Below are positions 17,799 through 26,187 of a stretch of 64,000 bases of DNA, piece after piece; within the stretch, counting starts at the first letter, position 1, and the number at the start of each line of letters is the position of its first letter. The translations under genes were made by a program, and so were the position numbers. Source of the DNA: Hymenobacter sp. PAMC 26628 (GTDB lineage: Bacteria > Bacteroidota > Bacteroidia > Cytophagales > Hymenobacteraceae); the NCBI RefSeq assembly GCF_001562275.1, contig NZ_CP014304.1, forward strand, positions 868,001 to 932,000. The letters are read 5' to 3'. The notes beneath the pieces were generated by a model. That model was not told where the DNA came from, ran no database searches, and saw nothing but the letters and a program-made list of their open reading frames with translations.

Positions 17799-18807
17799 TA
17801 GAGCAGATTCGTAGTCAGTGTACATGATAGCCGCAGTGGTGAAACCAATTTATGGCATCTTCCTCGTTAATCCAGCCCAGGGCGGCCCGCACGGCGTCGG
17901 TCAGGGCCTGCCGGGTGCGGGCCTGGGCCGTGCGCAGGAAGGTTTTAAGCTTGCTAAAGGCCAATTCCACCGGCGTAAAGTCGGGCGACTAGGGCGGCAG
18001 GAACAAGAGACGGGCGCCGCGCTTTTCCACCAATTCGGCCCGGCCCGGGGCTTTGTGCACGCGCAGGTTGTCGAGCACGGCCACGTCGCCGGGTGCCAGC
18101 GTGGGCCCCGGCACCTGGTCGAGGTAGACGGCAAAGGCGGCCGTATCGACGGCCCCGTTCAGTTCCATGACCGCCTCGACGCCCTGGGTCGTGCAGGCGG
18201 CAATCACCGTCACGTTCGGGCCGCTATGCAGCGGCCCGGGCCACCTGCCGGCCGCCCGGGGCGCGGCCGTAGCGGCGGGTGTAAGTCAGGTTCGCGCTGG
18301 TTTCGTCCACGAACTTGAACCGGGTCACGTCCTGGCCCGGCAACGCTTCGAGAAAGTCCCGGCGCAGCTGCTTCACCCGTTCGGTGTCGCGCTCGGCGGC
18401 GTGGACACTCTTTTTTGGCGCCGCAAATGCAGGGCCTGCAGGCCCTGCCAGAGGGTGGTGCGCCCCACCGCCGGGCCACCGCTGGCCGCCAGGTGCCCGC
18501 GCAACTCGTCGAGCGTCGCATCGGGCTGCCGGGCCACGCAGGCCGCCAGGGGGGGGCGGGCGTCGGCGTCGGGCAGCGGCGACGGACCGCCCCGGTGGGG
18601 CAAGGCCGCCAGTGAGCCGCTCGTACGCTGGCGCTTGAGCAGTTTGTTGACAAACGAAAGCGACACGCTGAACCGGACAGCTACTTGGCTGATGGAGGTA
18701 TTGCCCGCCGCACAGGCGGCCGCTATTCGTTCGCGTAAATCGGGTGAGTACGGTTTCATGCTGCAAAAAAAACCCTGCCTGTAGACCCTGACCACGAAAC
18801 CGCTCTA
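17799..18807 (-). mobile_element. Decayed IS630-family element
   Basis: About 1.0 kb bounded by imperfect 20-base terminal repeats (TAGAGC.G.TTCGT.GTCAG, 17 of 20 matching) at 17799-17818 and 18788-18807. It is related to, but clearly distinct from, the element at 15865-16906, so it is a separate insertion rather than a duplicate. Confidence 0.8.
17815..18759 (-). pseudogene. IS630-family transposase, inactivated
   Basis: The start MKPYSPDLRERIAAAC and helix-turn-helix (ISQVAVRFSVSLSFVNKLLKR) are intact, but the gene is broken at three places. At QKR the frame must shift on a run of six A residues (about 18409-18414) to reach KKSVHAAERDTERV, the same protein position where the other IS630 copy changes frame. 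A second shift near 18224 separates GRQVARAA from PLHSGPNVTVIAACT. A TAG replaces the Tyr of the PYSPDFTPVE motif near 17990. The last frame ends in the conserved WFHHCGYH. Only the first break could be programmed slippage; the other two are inactivating. Confidence 0.85.
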
Positions 18808-18895
18808 AGTTAGAATAATCCGGTAAGGCCACGACTGTGCCCTGCCAAAACGGCGGCCCGTGCCTTCCGGCCCCAACCTTGCCCGGGGCCCGGTA

Positions 18896-20779
18896 ATGCT
18901 TGACTTTCTGAAAAATATCTCCGCCAAAAATCCGAACGGCGGCCGGGGCCCCGAGAAGCCTGCCGTGAGCGTGCGCGAGCGGGTGGGGGCCCTGCGCCAC
19001 CTGCCGGCCTTCCTCAAACTTATCTGGTACACCAGCCCGGCCCTCACGGTGGGCAACGTGCTGCTGCGCTTGCTACGCGCCGCGCTGCCGCTGGCTACGC
19101 TCTACGTGGGCAAACTCATCCTCGACGACGTGGTGCAGCTCACGCGGCTGCCCGCCGCCGACCGGGCCCTGGGGCCCGTGGGGGCCCTGGTGGCCCTGGA
19201 GTTTGGCCTCGTGCTGCTGGCCGACGCCTCGGGCCGCGCCGTGGCCCTGCTTGATTCGCTACTCGGCGACCTGTTTGCCAACGCCTCCTCCATCCGCCTC
19301 ATGGAGCACGCCGCCGAGCTGGACCTGGACCAGTTCGAGGACAGCACTTTTTACGACAAGCTGGAGCGCGCGCGCCGCCAGACGCTCTCGCGCTCGGTGC
19401 TGATGAGCCAGGTGCTGGCCCAGGGCCAGGACGCCGTGACGCTCGTGCTGCTGGCTGCCGGGCTGGTGGCCTTCCAGCCGTGGCTGCTGGGGCTGCTGCT
19501 GCTGGCTGTGGTGCCGGCCTTCCTCGGCGAGAGCCACTTCAACGAGCGCAGCTACTCGCTGAGCCACTCCTGGACGCCCGAGCGCCGCGAGCTGGACTAC
19601 CTGCGCCAGACCGGGGCCTCCGACGAAACGGCCAAGGAGGTAAAAATCTTTGGCCTTTCCGCTTTCCTGGTGGACCGCTTCCGCACGCTTTCCGACCAGT
19701 TTTACGCCCAAAACAAGGGCCTGGCGCTGCGGCGGGCCGGCTGGGGCACGGTGTTCGCGGCGGTGGGCGCGGCCGGCTACTACGGGGCTTACGTCTACAT
19801 TTTGGCGCGGGCCGTGGCCGGGCAAATCTCCATCGGGCAGCTTACCTTTCTGGCCGGTTCGTTTGCGCGGCTCCGGGGCCTGCTCGAAGGCATTTTGAGC
19901 CGCTTCAGCTCGGTGGCCGATGGGGCCTTGTACTTACAGGATTTCTTTGATTTCTTTGCCCTGCGGCCGAAAATCACGCGCCAAGCGGTGGGCGTCGAAA
20001 CGGCCCGGCCGTTCCCGCGCCCCATTCAGCAGGGGTTTCAGTTTGAAAACGTCGGGTTCCAGTACAAGAATGGTACAAAATGGGCCATTCGCAACCTCTC
20101 GTTTGCGCTGCGGGCCAGCGAAAAGCTGGCGCTGGTGGGCGAGAACGGGGCCGGCAAAACCACGCTCGTCAAGCTCCTGGCCCGCCTCTACGACCCCGCC
20201 GAAGGCCGCATCCTGCTCGACGGCCACGATTTGCGCGAGTACGACCCCGCCGAGCTGCGCCAGGAAATTGGCGTCATCTTCCAGGATTTTGTGCGCTTCC
20301 AGCTGCCGGCCGGCCAGAACCTGGCCGTGGGCCGCATCGACCAGCGCGACAACCAGTCCCGCATCGAAACCGCCGCCCACCAAAGCCTCGCCGATTCGGT
20401 AATTGCCAAGCTGCCCGGCGGCTACGACCAGATGATTGGCCGCCGCTTCAACGGCGGCGTGGACCTGAGCGGCGGCGAATGGCAAAAAATCGCCCTCGGC
20501 CGCGCCTACATGCGCGACGCCCAGCTCCTGATCCTCGACGAGCCTACCGCCGCCCTCGACGCCCGCGCCGAGTTTGAAGTCTTCGAGCGCTTCAAGGAGC
20601 TGACCCAGGGCAAAACTGCCGTCCTCATCAGCCACCGCTTCAGCACCGTGCGTATGGCCGACCGCATCCTGGTCATCGAAAACGGCCAGTTCGTGGAGAT
20701 TGGCTCCCACGAAGAGCTGCTGGCTAAGGGCGGCCGCTACGCCGAGCTGTTTGCGCTGCAAGCCGCCGGCTACCGGTAG
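18896..20779 (+). CDS. ABC transporter, fused permease-ATPase (exporter type)
   Basis: 627 residues from the ATG at 18896 (MLDFLKNISAKN); an upstream start at 18860 only adds Pro/Gly leader. The N-terminal half is a type IV exporter membrane domain with about six helices. The C-terminal half is a nucleotide-binding domain: Walker A GENGAGKTTLVKLL at 415-428, Q-loop IGVIFQDFVRF, signature LSGGEWQKIALGRA at 524-537, Walker B LLILDEPTAALD near 544 and the H-loop ISHRF. It would work as a homodimer exporting lipid, peptide or drug; no substrate clue is visible. A CDF transporter gene follows 55 bases downstream on the same strand and may be co-transcribed. Confidence 0.9.
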   Translation: MLDFLKNISAKNPNGGRGPEKPAVSVRERVGALRHLPAFLKLIWYTSPALTVGNVLLRLLRAALPLATLYVGKLILDDVVQLTRLPAADRALGPVGALVALEFGLVLLADASGRAVALLDSLLGDLFANASSIRLMEHAAELDLDQFEDSTFYDKLERARRQTLSRSVLMSQVLAQGQDAVTLVLLAAGLVAFQPWLLGLLLLAVVPAFLGESHFNERSYSLSHSWTPERRELDYLRQTGASDETAKEVKIFGLSAFLVDRFRTLSDQFYAQNKGLALRRAGWGTVFAAVGAAGYYGAYVYILARAVAGQISIGQLTFLAGSFARLRGLLEGILSRFSSVADGALYLQDFFDFFALRPKITRQAVGVETARPFPRPIQQGFQFENVGFQYKNGTKWAIRNLSFALRASEKLALVGENGAGKTTLVKLLARLYDPAEGRILLDGHDLREYDPAELRQEIGVIFQDFVRFQLPAGQNLAVGRIDQRDNQSRIETAAHQSLADSVIAKLPGGYDQMIGRRFNGGVDLSGGEWQKIALGRAYMRDAQLLILDEPTAALDARAEFEVFERFKELTQGKTAVLISHRFSTVRMADRILVIENGQFVEIGSHEELLAKGGRYAELFALQAAGYR

Positions 20780-20834
20780 GGCCCCAGCCGCGTTAAAGGC
20801 GCCAGCGGCCGGTAGCCGCGCTAATCAGAAACGC

Positions 20835-21755
20835 ATGGCATCTTCTAATACGGCGCTTTACACAGCGCTGGCGGCCAACCTGGGCATTGCCGCTACCAAG
20901 TTTGTGGCCGCCGGCATCACGGGCAGCTCGGCCATGCTTTCCGAGGGCATCCACTCGCTCGTTGATACCGGCAACGAGTTGCTGCTGCTGCTGGGCCTGC
21001 GCCGCAGCCAGCGCCCGCCCGACGAGCACCGGCCCTTCGGCTACGGCCGCGAGCAGTATTTCTGGTCGTACGTGGTGGCGCTGCTGATTTTTGCGGTCGG
21101 CGGCGGCCTGTCCTTTTACGAAGGCGTGACCCACCTGCGGCACCCCGAGCCGATGAAGGACCCGTTTTGGAACTACATCGTGCTGGGCATCGCCTTTGCC
21201 CTGGATGGCTACTCGCTGCGCACCGCCTGGCGCGCCTTCAACGCGCAGCGGGGCGCGCAGTCGTTTTGGGCCGCCCTGAAAAGCAGCAAGGACGCCGCCA
21301 CGTTTACGGTGCTTTTTGAGGACGCCTCCGACGTACTAGGGCTGGTCATTGCCTTTTTTGGCGTGTTCCTGGGCCATATGCTGAACAACCCGTACTTCGA
21401 CGGCGGGGCGTCCATCCTCATCGGGCTGCTGCTGATGGGCGTGGCCGGGGCCCTGGCCGCCCAAAGCAAGAGCTTGCTGCTGGGCGAAGGCGTGAACGCC
21501 GCCACCCGCCGCCGCCTCGTGGCCCTCACCGAGGCCGACGCGGCTGTGGCGAAGGCCATGCGCATCGCTACCATCTACCTGGGCCCCGAGGAAATCACGC
21601 TGGTGCAGGGCGTCGCCTTCCGCCCCGACCTGACGACGGCCGCCATCACCGAGGCCATCGGGCGCATCCACGCCGCCATCAAGCAGGAATTCCCGGCCGT
21701 GAAGCACGCCTACATGCAGCCCGTGGCCCTGGCCGAAACCGGCACCGCGGCCTAG
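20835..21755 (+). CDS. Cation diffusion facilitator (CDF) family transporter
   Basis: 306 residues from the ATG at 20835. The first helix pair shows the CDF signature SSAMLSEGIHSLVDTGNELLLLLG with the metal-site residues Ser/Glu/His/Asp, and helix V has the matching FEDASDVLGLVIAFFGVFLG, where two further acidic residues sit. Four to six membrane segments are followed by a C-terminal cytoplasmic domain of about 85 residues. Family members exchange Zn2+, Co2+, Fe2+ or Mn2+ for protons out of the cytoplasm; the metal cannot be read with confidence. It follows the ABC exporter on the same strand. Confidence 0.9.
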   Translation: MASSNTALYTALAANLGIAATKFVAAGITGSSAMLSEGIHSLVDTGNELLLLLGLRRSQRPPDEHRPFGYGREQYFWSYVVALLIFAVGGGLSFYEGVTHLRHPEPMKDPFWNYIVLGIAFALDGYSLRTAWRAFNAQRGAQSFWAALKSSKDAATFTVLFEDASDVLGLVIAFFGVFLGHMLNNPYFDGGASILIGLLLMGVAGALAAQSKSLLLGEGVNAATRRRLVALTEADAAVAKAMRIATIYLGPEEITLVQGVAFRPDLTTAAITEAIGRIHAAIKQEFPAVKHAYMQPVALAETGTAA

Positions 21756-22046
21756 CTCTCGGCGCTGGTTTCGGCGAAGAAAACCGGCCAGCCGGCAAAT
21801 GAAATGGCGGCGTCTGGGGGCCCCGGGTGCGGGCTTGGGCGGGCGCGGCCCGGCCCACCAGGCCCGGTGGGCTTCGCGGAGAGAGCCAAAAGGGGATGCC
21901 CGGGGCCCCAAAACGGTACCCGGGGCCCCGGGCGAGCGGCCGGAGGTAGTGCCTGTATTATGAATGCGTTATGTATGCGGCGGTGCGTGGAAATTGGGTG
22001 AGGTTTTGTAACTTGGAAGTCCAATCTTCTTTTCCTCCCATTTGAA

Positions 22047-22697
22047 ATGAAATTTACCCTTGCTTTTTGGCTGGGCTGCCTGCTGGCGGCCGGCTTGCTA
22101 CCGGGCTGCATTGCGGCACGCGAAGCCCGCGTCGAGTCGGACTACAGCTACGGCGGCCGGTTCCGGCGCTACCGCTCCTACAGTTTCATCACCGGCACGG
22201 GCCTGTCCGCCGACACCAGCCACCTGGGCGAAACCCTGCGCGACGCCATCCGGCAGCGCATGCGCAGCCAGGGCTACCGCCCGGCGCGCGGCACCAACCG
22301 CCCCGATTTGCTGGTGAGCTTCCGCATTTTTGAGGGCGACATGCACTTCCACGGCTTCAACCAGGAGGAGCTGACCACGTGGGTGAAAAATAACGACGCC
22401 GAGGAGGACGAAACCCCCGATGAGCAGCGCCACGTGTACCAGCCCGTGCGCCTGCTGCTGGCCGAGGGCACGCTGCTCGTCACCCTCATCGACGCCAAAA
22501 CCAACCGCGCCGTCTGGAACGGCTACGCCTCGGGCGTAACCGTGCCCGAGGGCCTGCGCGGCGAGGTGGTGCTCGTGCGCTCGGTGCGCTCCATCTTCGA
22601 CCGCTACCGCATCTTCACGGAAAACTACTTCCAGGGCGGCAATGTGGACGGCTCGGCCAACGGCGGCGGGGGCGAGGCCGACGGCGAGAAGCCGTAG
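22047..22697 (+). CDS. DUF4136-family lipoprotein
   Basis: 216 residues with a lipoprotein signal (LLAAGLLPGC, lipidated Cys21). The mature part begins with the DUF4136 pattern: VESDYSYGGRFRRYRSYSFI, then LGETLRDAIRQRMRSQGYRP and the DLLVSFRIF strand. It ends in an acidic/Gly-rich tail (GSANGGGGEADGEKP). Proteins of this family are membrane-anchored and uncharacterised. The 290 bases upstream are unusually rich in GGGGCCCC words and contain no other gene. The gene converges on xdhC with two bases between the stop codons. Confidence 0.8.
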   Translation: MKFTLAFWLGCLLAAGLLPGCIAAREARVESDYSYGGRFRRYRSYSFITGTGLSADTSHLGETLRDAIRQRMRSQGYRPARGTNRPDLLVSFRIFEGDMHFHGFNQEELTTWVKNNDAEEDETPDEQRHVYQPVRLLLAEGTLLVTLIDAKTNRAVWNGYASGVTVPEGLRGEVVLVRSVRSIFDRYRIFTENYFQGGNVDGSANGGGGEADGEKP

Positions 22698-22699
22698 CG

Positions 22700-23683
22700 C
22701 TACTGGCCGGCTCCCGGGGCCCCATTCCGCACCGCAATCAGCTCGGCGGCCACGCTCACGGCAATTTCCGCGGGCGTGCGGCTGCCAATGGGCACACCGA
22801 TGGGCCCCCGCAGCCGGGCCAACTCGGTGGCCGGAAAGCCTTCTTCGGCCAGCACGCGGCGCAGCTCGGCCACTTTGGCGGCGCTGCCCATCACGCCCAA
22901 GTAGCAGCACTGGTGGCCCAGCAGCTGGCGCAGGGCCACGGCGTCGGTGCGGTAGCCTACGGTCATCACCACCACGTAGCGGTGGGGCCCCGGGGGCACG
23001 GCGGCGGCCAACGCCTCGTAGCTGCCCAGCACGTGGCGGTGGTGGGCGTCGTCGTTGGCGGCCAGCGTGGGCAGGTCGGGGCGGTCGTCGAGCACGGTAA
23101 TTTCAAAATCCAGGGCCCCGGCGGCCCGCGCCAGGGCCCGGCTCACGTGCCCGCCCCCCACGATGGTGAGCTGGTCGCGGAACCCCAGCTGCTCGCGGTA
23201 GCGCCAGCCGGGCCCCGGCTGGTAATCGTAGAACGTGGCCGGGGCCCCGGGCAGCACCCGCAGGCCGCCGGCTTCGCTCAGTTCAAACGCCCCACTGCCC
23301 AGGGCCCCCAGGGCCGCTTCGATGGCCGCCACGGCCGGCAAATCGGCGGGGGTGAGGGGCCACAGCAGCACCTCCTGCTCGCCCGAGCACATCATGCCCG
23401 AGCGGTCGGCCGGGGCCCCCAGCCGGTGCACCTGGGGGCGCAGCATCGGCGCGGCGTCGCCGGCCCGCAGGCGCTGGCGGGCCAGCTCCACCCACTTATG
23501 CTCCATGATGCCGCCGCCGATGGAACCCGCCGTGGCCGCGTCCGTCACGGCCATTTTGAAGCCCTGGCGGCCGGGGCTGCTGCCTTCGCTCCGCAGCACG
23601 CACAGCAGCGCCGCCGGTTGGCCGGCCCGCAAAGCGGCGGCCGCCAGGGCCCAAGCAGGCAAGTCGCGGGGAGGGAAGGGCAT
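22700..23683 (-). CDS. xdhC: XdhC/CoxI family protein, maturation factor for xanthine dehydrogenase
   Basis: 327 residues. The N-terminal XdhC/CoxI domain has LRSEGSSPGRQGFKMAV, DAATAGSIGGGIMEHKWVE and SGMMCSGEQEVLLWP; the C-terminal Rossmann domain has LTIVGGGHVSRALARAAG, then YVVVMTVGYRTD and YLGVMGSAAKVAELR. Known homologues bind the molybdenum cofactor, help sulfurate it and insert it into xanthine dehydrogenase. It lies at the left border of the purine island, upstream of nothing on its own strand but behind uricase in the same direction. The xdhA and xdhB genes are 9-14 kb away, so the system is split. The function follows from family and context. Confidence 0.88.
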   Translation of the reverse strand: MPFPPRDLPAWALAAAALRAGQPAALLCVLRSEGSSPGRQGFKMAVTDAATAGSIGGGIMEHKWVELARQRLRAGDAAPMLRPQVHRLGAPADRSGMMCSGEQEVLLWPLTPADLPAVAAIEAALGALGSGAFELSEAGGLRVLPGAPATFYDYQPGPGWRYREQLGFRDQLTIVGGGHVSRALARAAGALDFEITVLDDRPDLPTLAANDDAHHRHVLGSYEALAAAVPPGPHRYVVVMTVGYRTDAVALRQLLGHQCCYLGVMGSAAKVAELRRVLAEEGFPATELARLRGPIGVPIGSRTPAEIAVSVAAELIAVRNGAPGAGQ

Positions 23684-23729
23684 TTTTACTGAGATGGAAA
23701 TGGGAGTAATGTGGGAGATGTGAAAATCC

Positions 23730-23833
23730 TATTGAACGTCAGGCAGAGCGCAGCGAAGCATCTCTACTGTGGCAGTAATCATAATTAGTTACGCGGTAAA
23801 GATGCTTCGCTGCGCTCTGCCTGACGTTCAATA
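23730..23833. repeat. Family A intergenic palindrome, copy 2
   Basis: Arms of about 34 bases beginning TATTGAACGTCAGGCAGAGC, pairing almost perfectly across a short AT-rich centre. Located between uricase and xdhC, both on the minus strand. The middle of the arm differs from copy 1 but is matched in its partner. Confidence 0.85.
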
Positions 23834-23879
23834 GAACTACTCAATAGCTTCATTTCCAAATTGTATCCACATTAAGAAA

Positions 23880-24728
23880 TCACTCCCGCACCACCGTGCC
23901 GGTGATGTAGCCAAACGGCGCGTCCGTCGCCACAAATACTTCGTTGGTGTTGGCTTGGCCGAAGGGCTCCAGGTTGAAGGGAACGTGGTGCTTGTTGGGC
24001 ATGACGAGGCTGATTTCCTTGACTAGCTCGTTCTCTTTCAGGATGTTTTCGCCGATGGCGAAGAGCGTGTGCTGCACCGACAGGCTATGGTGGCCGGCAA
24101 ACGTGCGCAGCAGGTTGGTGCGGATTTGCTGGTACTGGGCCTCAAAATCGAGGTCGGCGGTGGTGTATTCCCACTCGGCCTCGCACTCGGTGGCCAGGAT
24201 GCGGTCGGTGGTTTCGGGCAGCACCGTGAACTCGTCTTTGGGGTAGCCCACGAAGCCCGAACCGGCGGTTTTGAGCAGCAGCAGGCCTTTCAAACCGGCG
24301 TACACAGTGGGTGGGGCCCCGCCGGCGCGCAGCACCACCACGGCGCGGCGCTTCTCCGAGCCGCCGGTGAAGGCGTGCGGGTGGCTGTGGCCGTCGAACA
24401 CCATGCGCTGGTACAAGTGCTCCACGATTTCGATGCGCGCCTGGTGCACCTGCGGGTTGCGGCTCACGAAATGCCGCGCCAGTACCAGTCCAAACGCCTC
24501 GATGGGGCCCGTGAAATGCTCCTTGGCTAGGGCGTACACGGTATTCTTCTGGGTGTCGGTGGGCAGAATCAAGGCGTTGTCGCCCAGCGTATGGGCCGTT
24601 TCGAAGTCGCCCGTCAGCTGCACGCTCACCGATACCTGGCGGAACTCGTGGTGGCCGGCGTGGCGGATGACGCGCGACAGATTCACGGCGTTTTTGCCGT
24701 AGGCGTTGGCGGCGAGTTTAATGGGCAT
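23880..24728 (-). CDS. pucL: Urate oxidase (uricase)
   Basis: 282 residues from the ATG at 24728; the frame stays open far upstream but that part is antisense to allantoinase. Recognisable uricase features are the N-terminal AYGKNAVNLSRVIRH, the ILPTDTQKNTVYALAKEH segment (active-site Thr of the charge relay), and VLKTAGSGFVGYPKDEFTVL-like text (KTAGSGFVGYPKDEFTVL), plus the C-terminal MPNKHHVPFNLEPFG, which includes the conserved NKHH. The cofactor-free enzyme converts urate with O2 to 5-hydroxyisourate and H2O2. In Bacillus the OHCU decarboxylase is fused to this protein; here it is a separate gene 5 kb away. It is divergent from allantoinase over a 61-base gap that must hold both promoters. 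Confidence 0.93.
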   Translation of the reverse strand: MPIKLAANAYGKNAVNLSRVIRHAGHHEFRQVSVSVQLTGDFETAHTLGDNALILPTDTQKNTVYALAKEHFTGPIEAFGLVLARHFVSRNPQVHQARIEIVEHLYQRMVFDGHSHPHAFTGGSEKRRAVVVLRAGGAPPTVYAGLKGLLLLKTAGSGFVGYPKDEFTVLPETTDRILATECEAEWEYTTADLDFEAQYQQIRTNLLRTFAGHHSLSVQHTLFAIGENILKENELVKEISLVMPNKHHVPFNLEPFGQANTNEVFVATDAPFGYITGTVVRE

Positions 24729-24789
24729 GGCGCGTAGCTTGCGGGGCGAAAAAAGGAGCGGCAAGATAGTCGCCCGCCGCCACCGCCCG

Positions 24790-26121
24790 ATGGATATAAC
24801 CCTGAAAAGTACCGCCGTCGTTACGCCCGCCGGCCAGCGCCCGGCCCTGGTGGTGCTGCGCGGCGGCCGCATCGCCGACGTGCTGCCCGTGGGGGCCCCC
24901 GTGGCCGGCCCCGTGCTCGACCTGGGCGACGCCGCCATCTTGCCCGGCGTCATCGACCCGCACGTGCACCTCAACGAGCCCGGCCGCACCGCTTGGGAGG
25001 GCTTCGATACCGGCACCCGTGCCGCGCTGGCCGGCGGCATTACCACGCTGGTGGACATGCCATTGAACTCGGCGCCGGTCACTACATCGGTCGAAAGCCT
25101 GCGCCTGAAGCAAGCCGCCACCGCGGGCCAGCTGCACACCAACGTGGGCTTCTGGGGCGGCATCGTGCCGGGCAACGCGGCCGAAGTGGGGCCCCTGATT
25201 GCGGCCGGCGTGCTGGGTTTCAAGGCCTTTCTGACGCATTCGGGCATCGACGATTTTCCGAACGCCACCGAGGCGGATTTGCGGCGCGTAATGCCGCTGC
25301 TGGCCCACCACGGCCTGCCGCTGCTGGTGCATTGCGAGCTATCCGAAGACAACGACGACTGGAAAAGCGGCGATACCCGGTCGTACCAAAACTACCTGGC
25401 CTCGCGCCCCAAAAACTGGGAAGACAAGGCTATTGCGCTGATGGTTCGGCTGTGCGCCGAGTTTGGGGGCCCCGTGCACATTGTGCACCTGTCGTCGGCC
25501 AACTCCTTGGCAGTCATTGCCGAAGCCAAGGCCCACGGCCTGCCCATCACCGTGGAAACCGGCCAGCACTACCTGTTTTTCAACGCCGAGGACATCGCCG
25601 ACGGCCAGACGCAGTTCAAGTGCGCGCCGCCCATCCGCGAGCGGGCCAACAACGAGCAGCTGTGGGGGGCCCTGCAAAGCGGCCTCATCGACTTCGTGGC
25701 CACCGACCACTCGCCCGCCCCGCCCGCCCTCAAGCAACTCGCCAGCGGCGATTTCGCCAGCGCCTGGGGCGGCATCGCCTCGCTCCAGCTGGCCCTGCCC
25801 GTGCTGTGGACGGCCGCCAAAACGCGCGGCGCCACGCTGCCCGACCTGGCCCGCTGGCTGAGTGCGAACCCCGCCCGGCTCATCGGCCAGGCGCACCGCA
25901 AGGGCCAGATTGTCAAAGGCTACGACGCCGACCTGCTGGTGCTGGCCCCCGATATGCAGTTCACCGTGACTGAGGCGCTGCTGCACCACCGCCACAAGGT
26001 TTCGCCTTACCTGGGCCGCACGCTGGCGGGCGTGGTCACGCACACGTTCCTGGCCGGCGAGGAAGTGTTTCGCCACCCCGATTTCCTACACCTCAACCGC
26101 GGGCAGCTGCTGAGCCGCTAG
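24790..26121 (+). CDS. allB: Allantoinase
   Basis: 443 residues, amidohydrolase superfamily. Metal-site residues are all visible: HVH in VIDPHVHLNEPGR, the bridging Lys in GVLGFKAFLTHSG, His in LPLLVHCELSED, His in VHIVHLSSANS and Asp in DFVATDHSPAP. The HLNEPGR/HSG details fit allantoinase rather than dihydroorotase or hydantoinase, and the neighbours confirm it. It hydrolyses allantoin to allantoate in the cytoplasm. First gene of the plus-strand ureide operon: allantoate amidohydrolase follows after 66 bases. The start at 24790 (MDITLKSTAVV) is favoured because the frame upstream overlaps the uricase start. Confidence 0.93.
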   Translation: MDITLKSTAVVTPAGQRPALVVLRGGRIADVLPVGAPVAGPVLDLGDAAILPGVIDPHVHLNEPGRTAWEGFDTGTRAALAGGITTLVDMPLNSAPVTTSVESLRLKQAATAGQLHTNVGFWGGIVPGNAAEVGPLIAAGVLGFKAFLTHSGIDDFPNATEADLRRVMPLLAHHGLPLLVHCELSEDNDDWKSGDTRSYQNYLASRPKNWEDKAIALMVRLCAEFGGPVHIVHLSSANSLAVIAEAKAHGLPITVETGQHYLFFNAEDIADGQTQFKCAPPIRERANNEQLWGALQSGLIDFVATDHSPAPPALKQLASGDFASAWGGIASLQLALPVLWTAAKTRGATLPDLARWLSANPARLIGQAHRKGQIVKGYDADLLVLAPDMQFTVTEALLHHRHKVSPYLGRTLAGVVTHTFLAGEEVFRHPDFLHLNRGQLLSR

Positions 26122-26187
26122 GGGCCCATGTTTGCGGCCCGTCGCGCGGAGGCGCTACGCTTCAAGCTTCTTACAATACTTTCTTAA

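Noticed and set aside
15919..18759. Composite transposon made by two IS630 copies in opposite orientation
   Set aside because: The two elements have clearly different ends and protein sequences, and one is inactivated, so they are independent insertions.
24729..25352. N-terminal extension of uricase to 490 residues
   Set aside because: The extra 208 residues are antisense to allantoinase and unlike any uricase; the ATG at 24728 gives the normal length and N-terminus.
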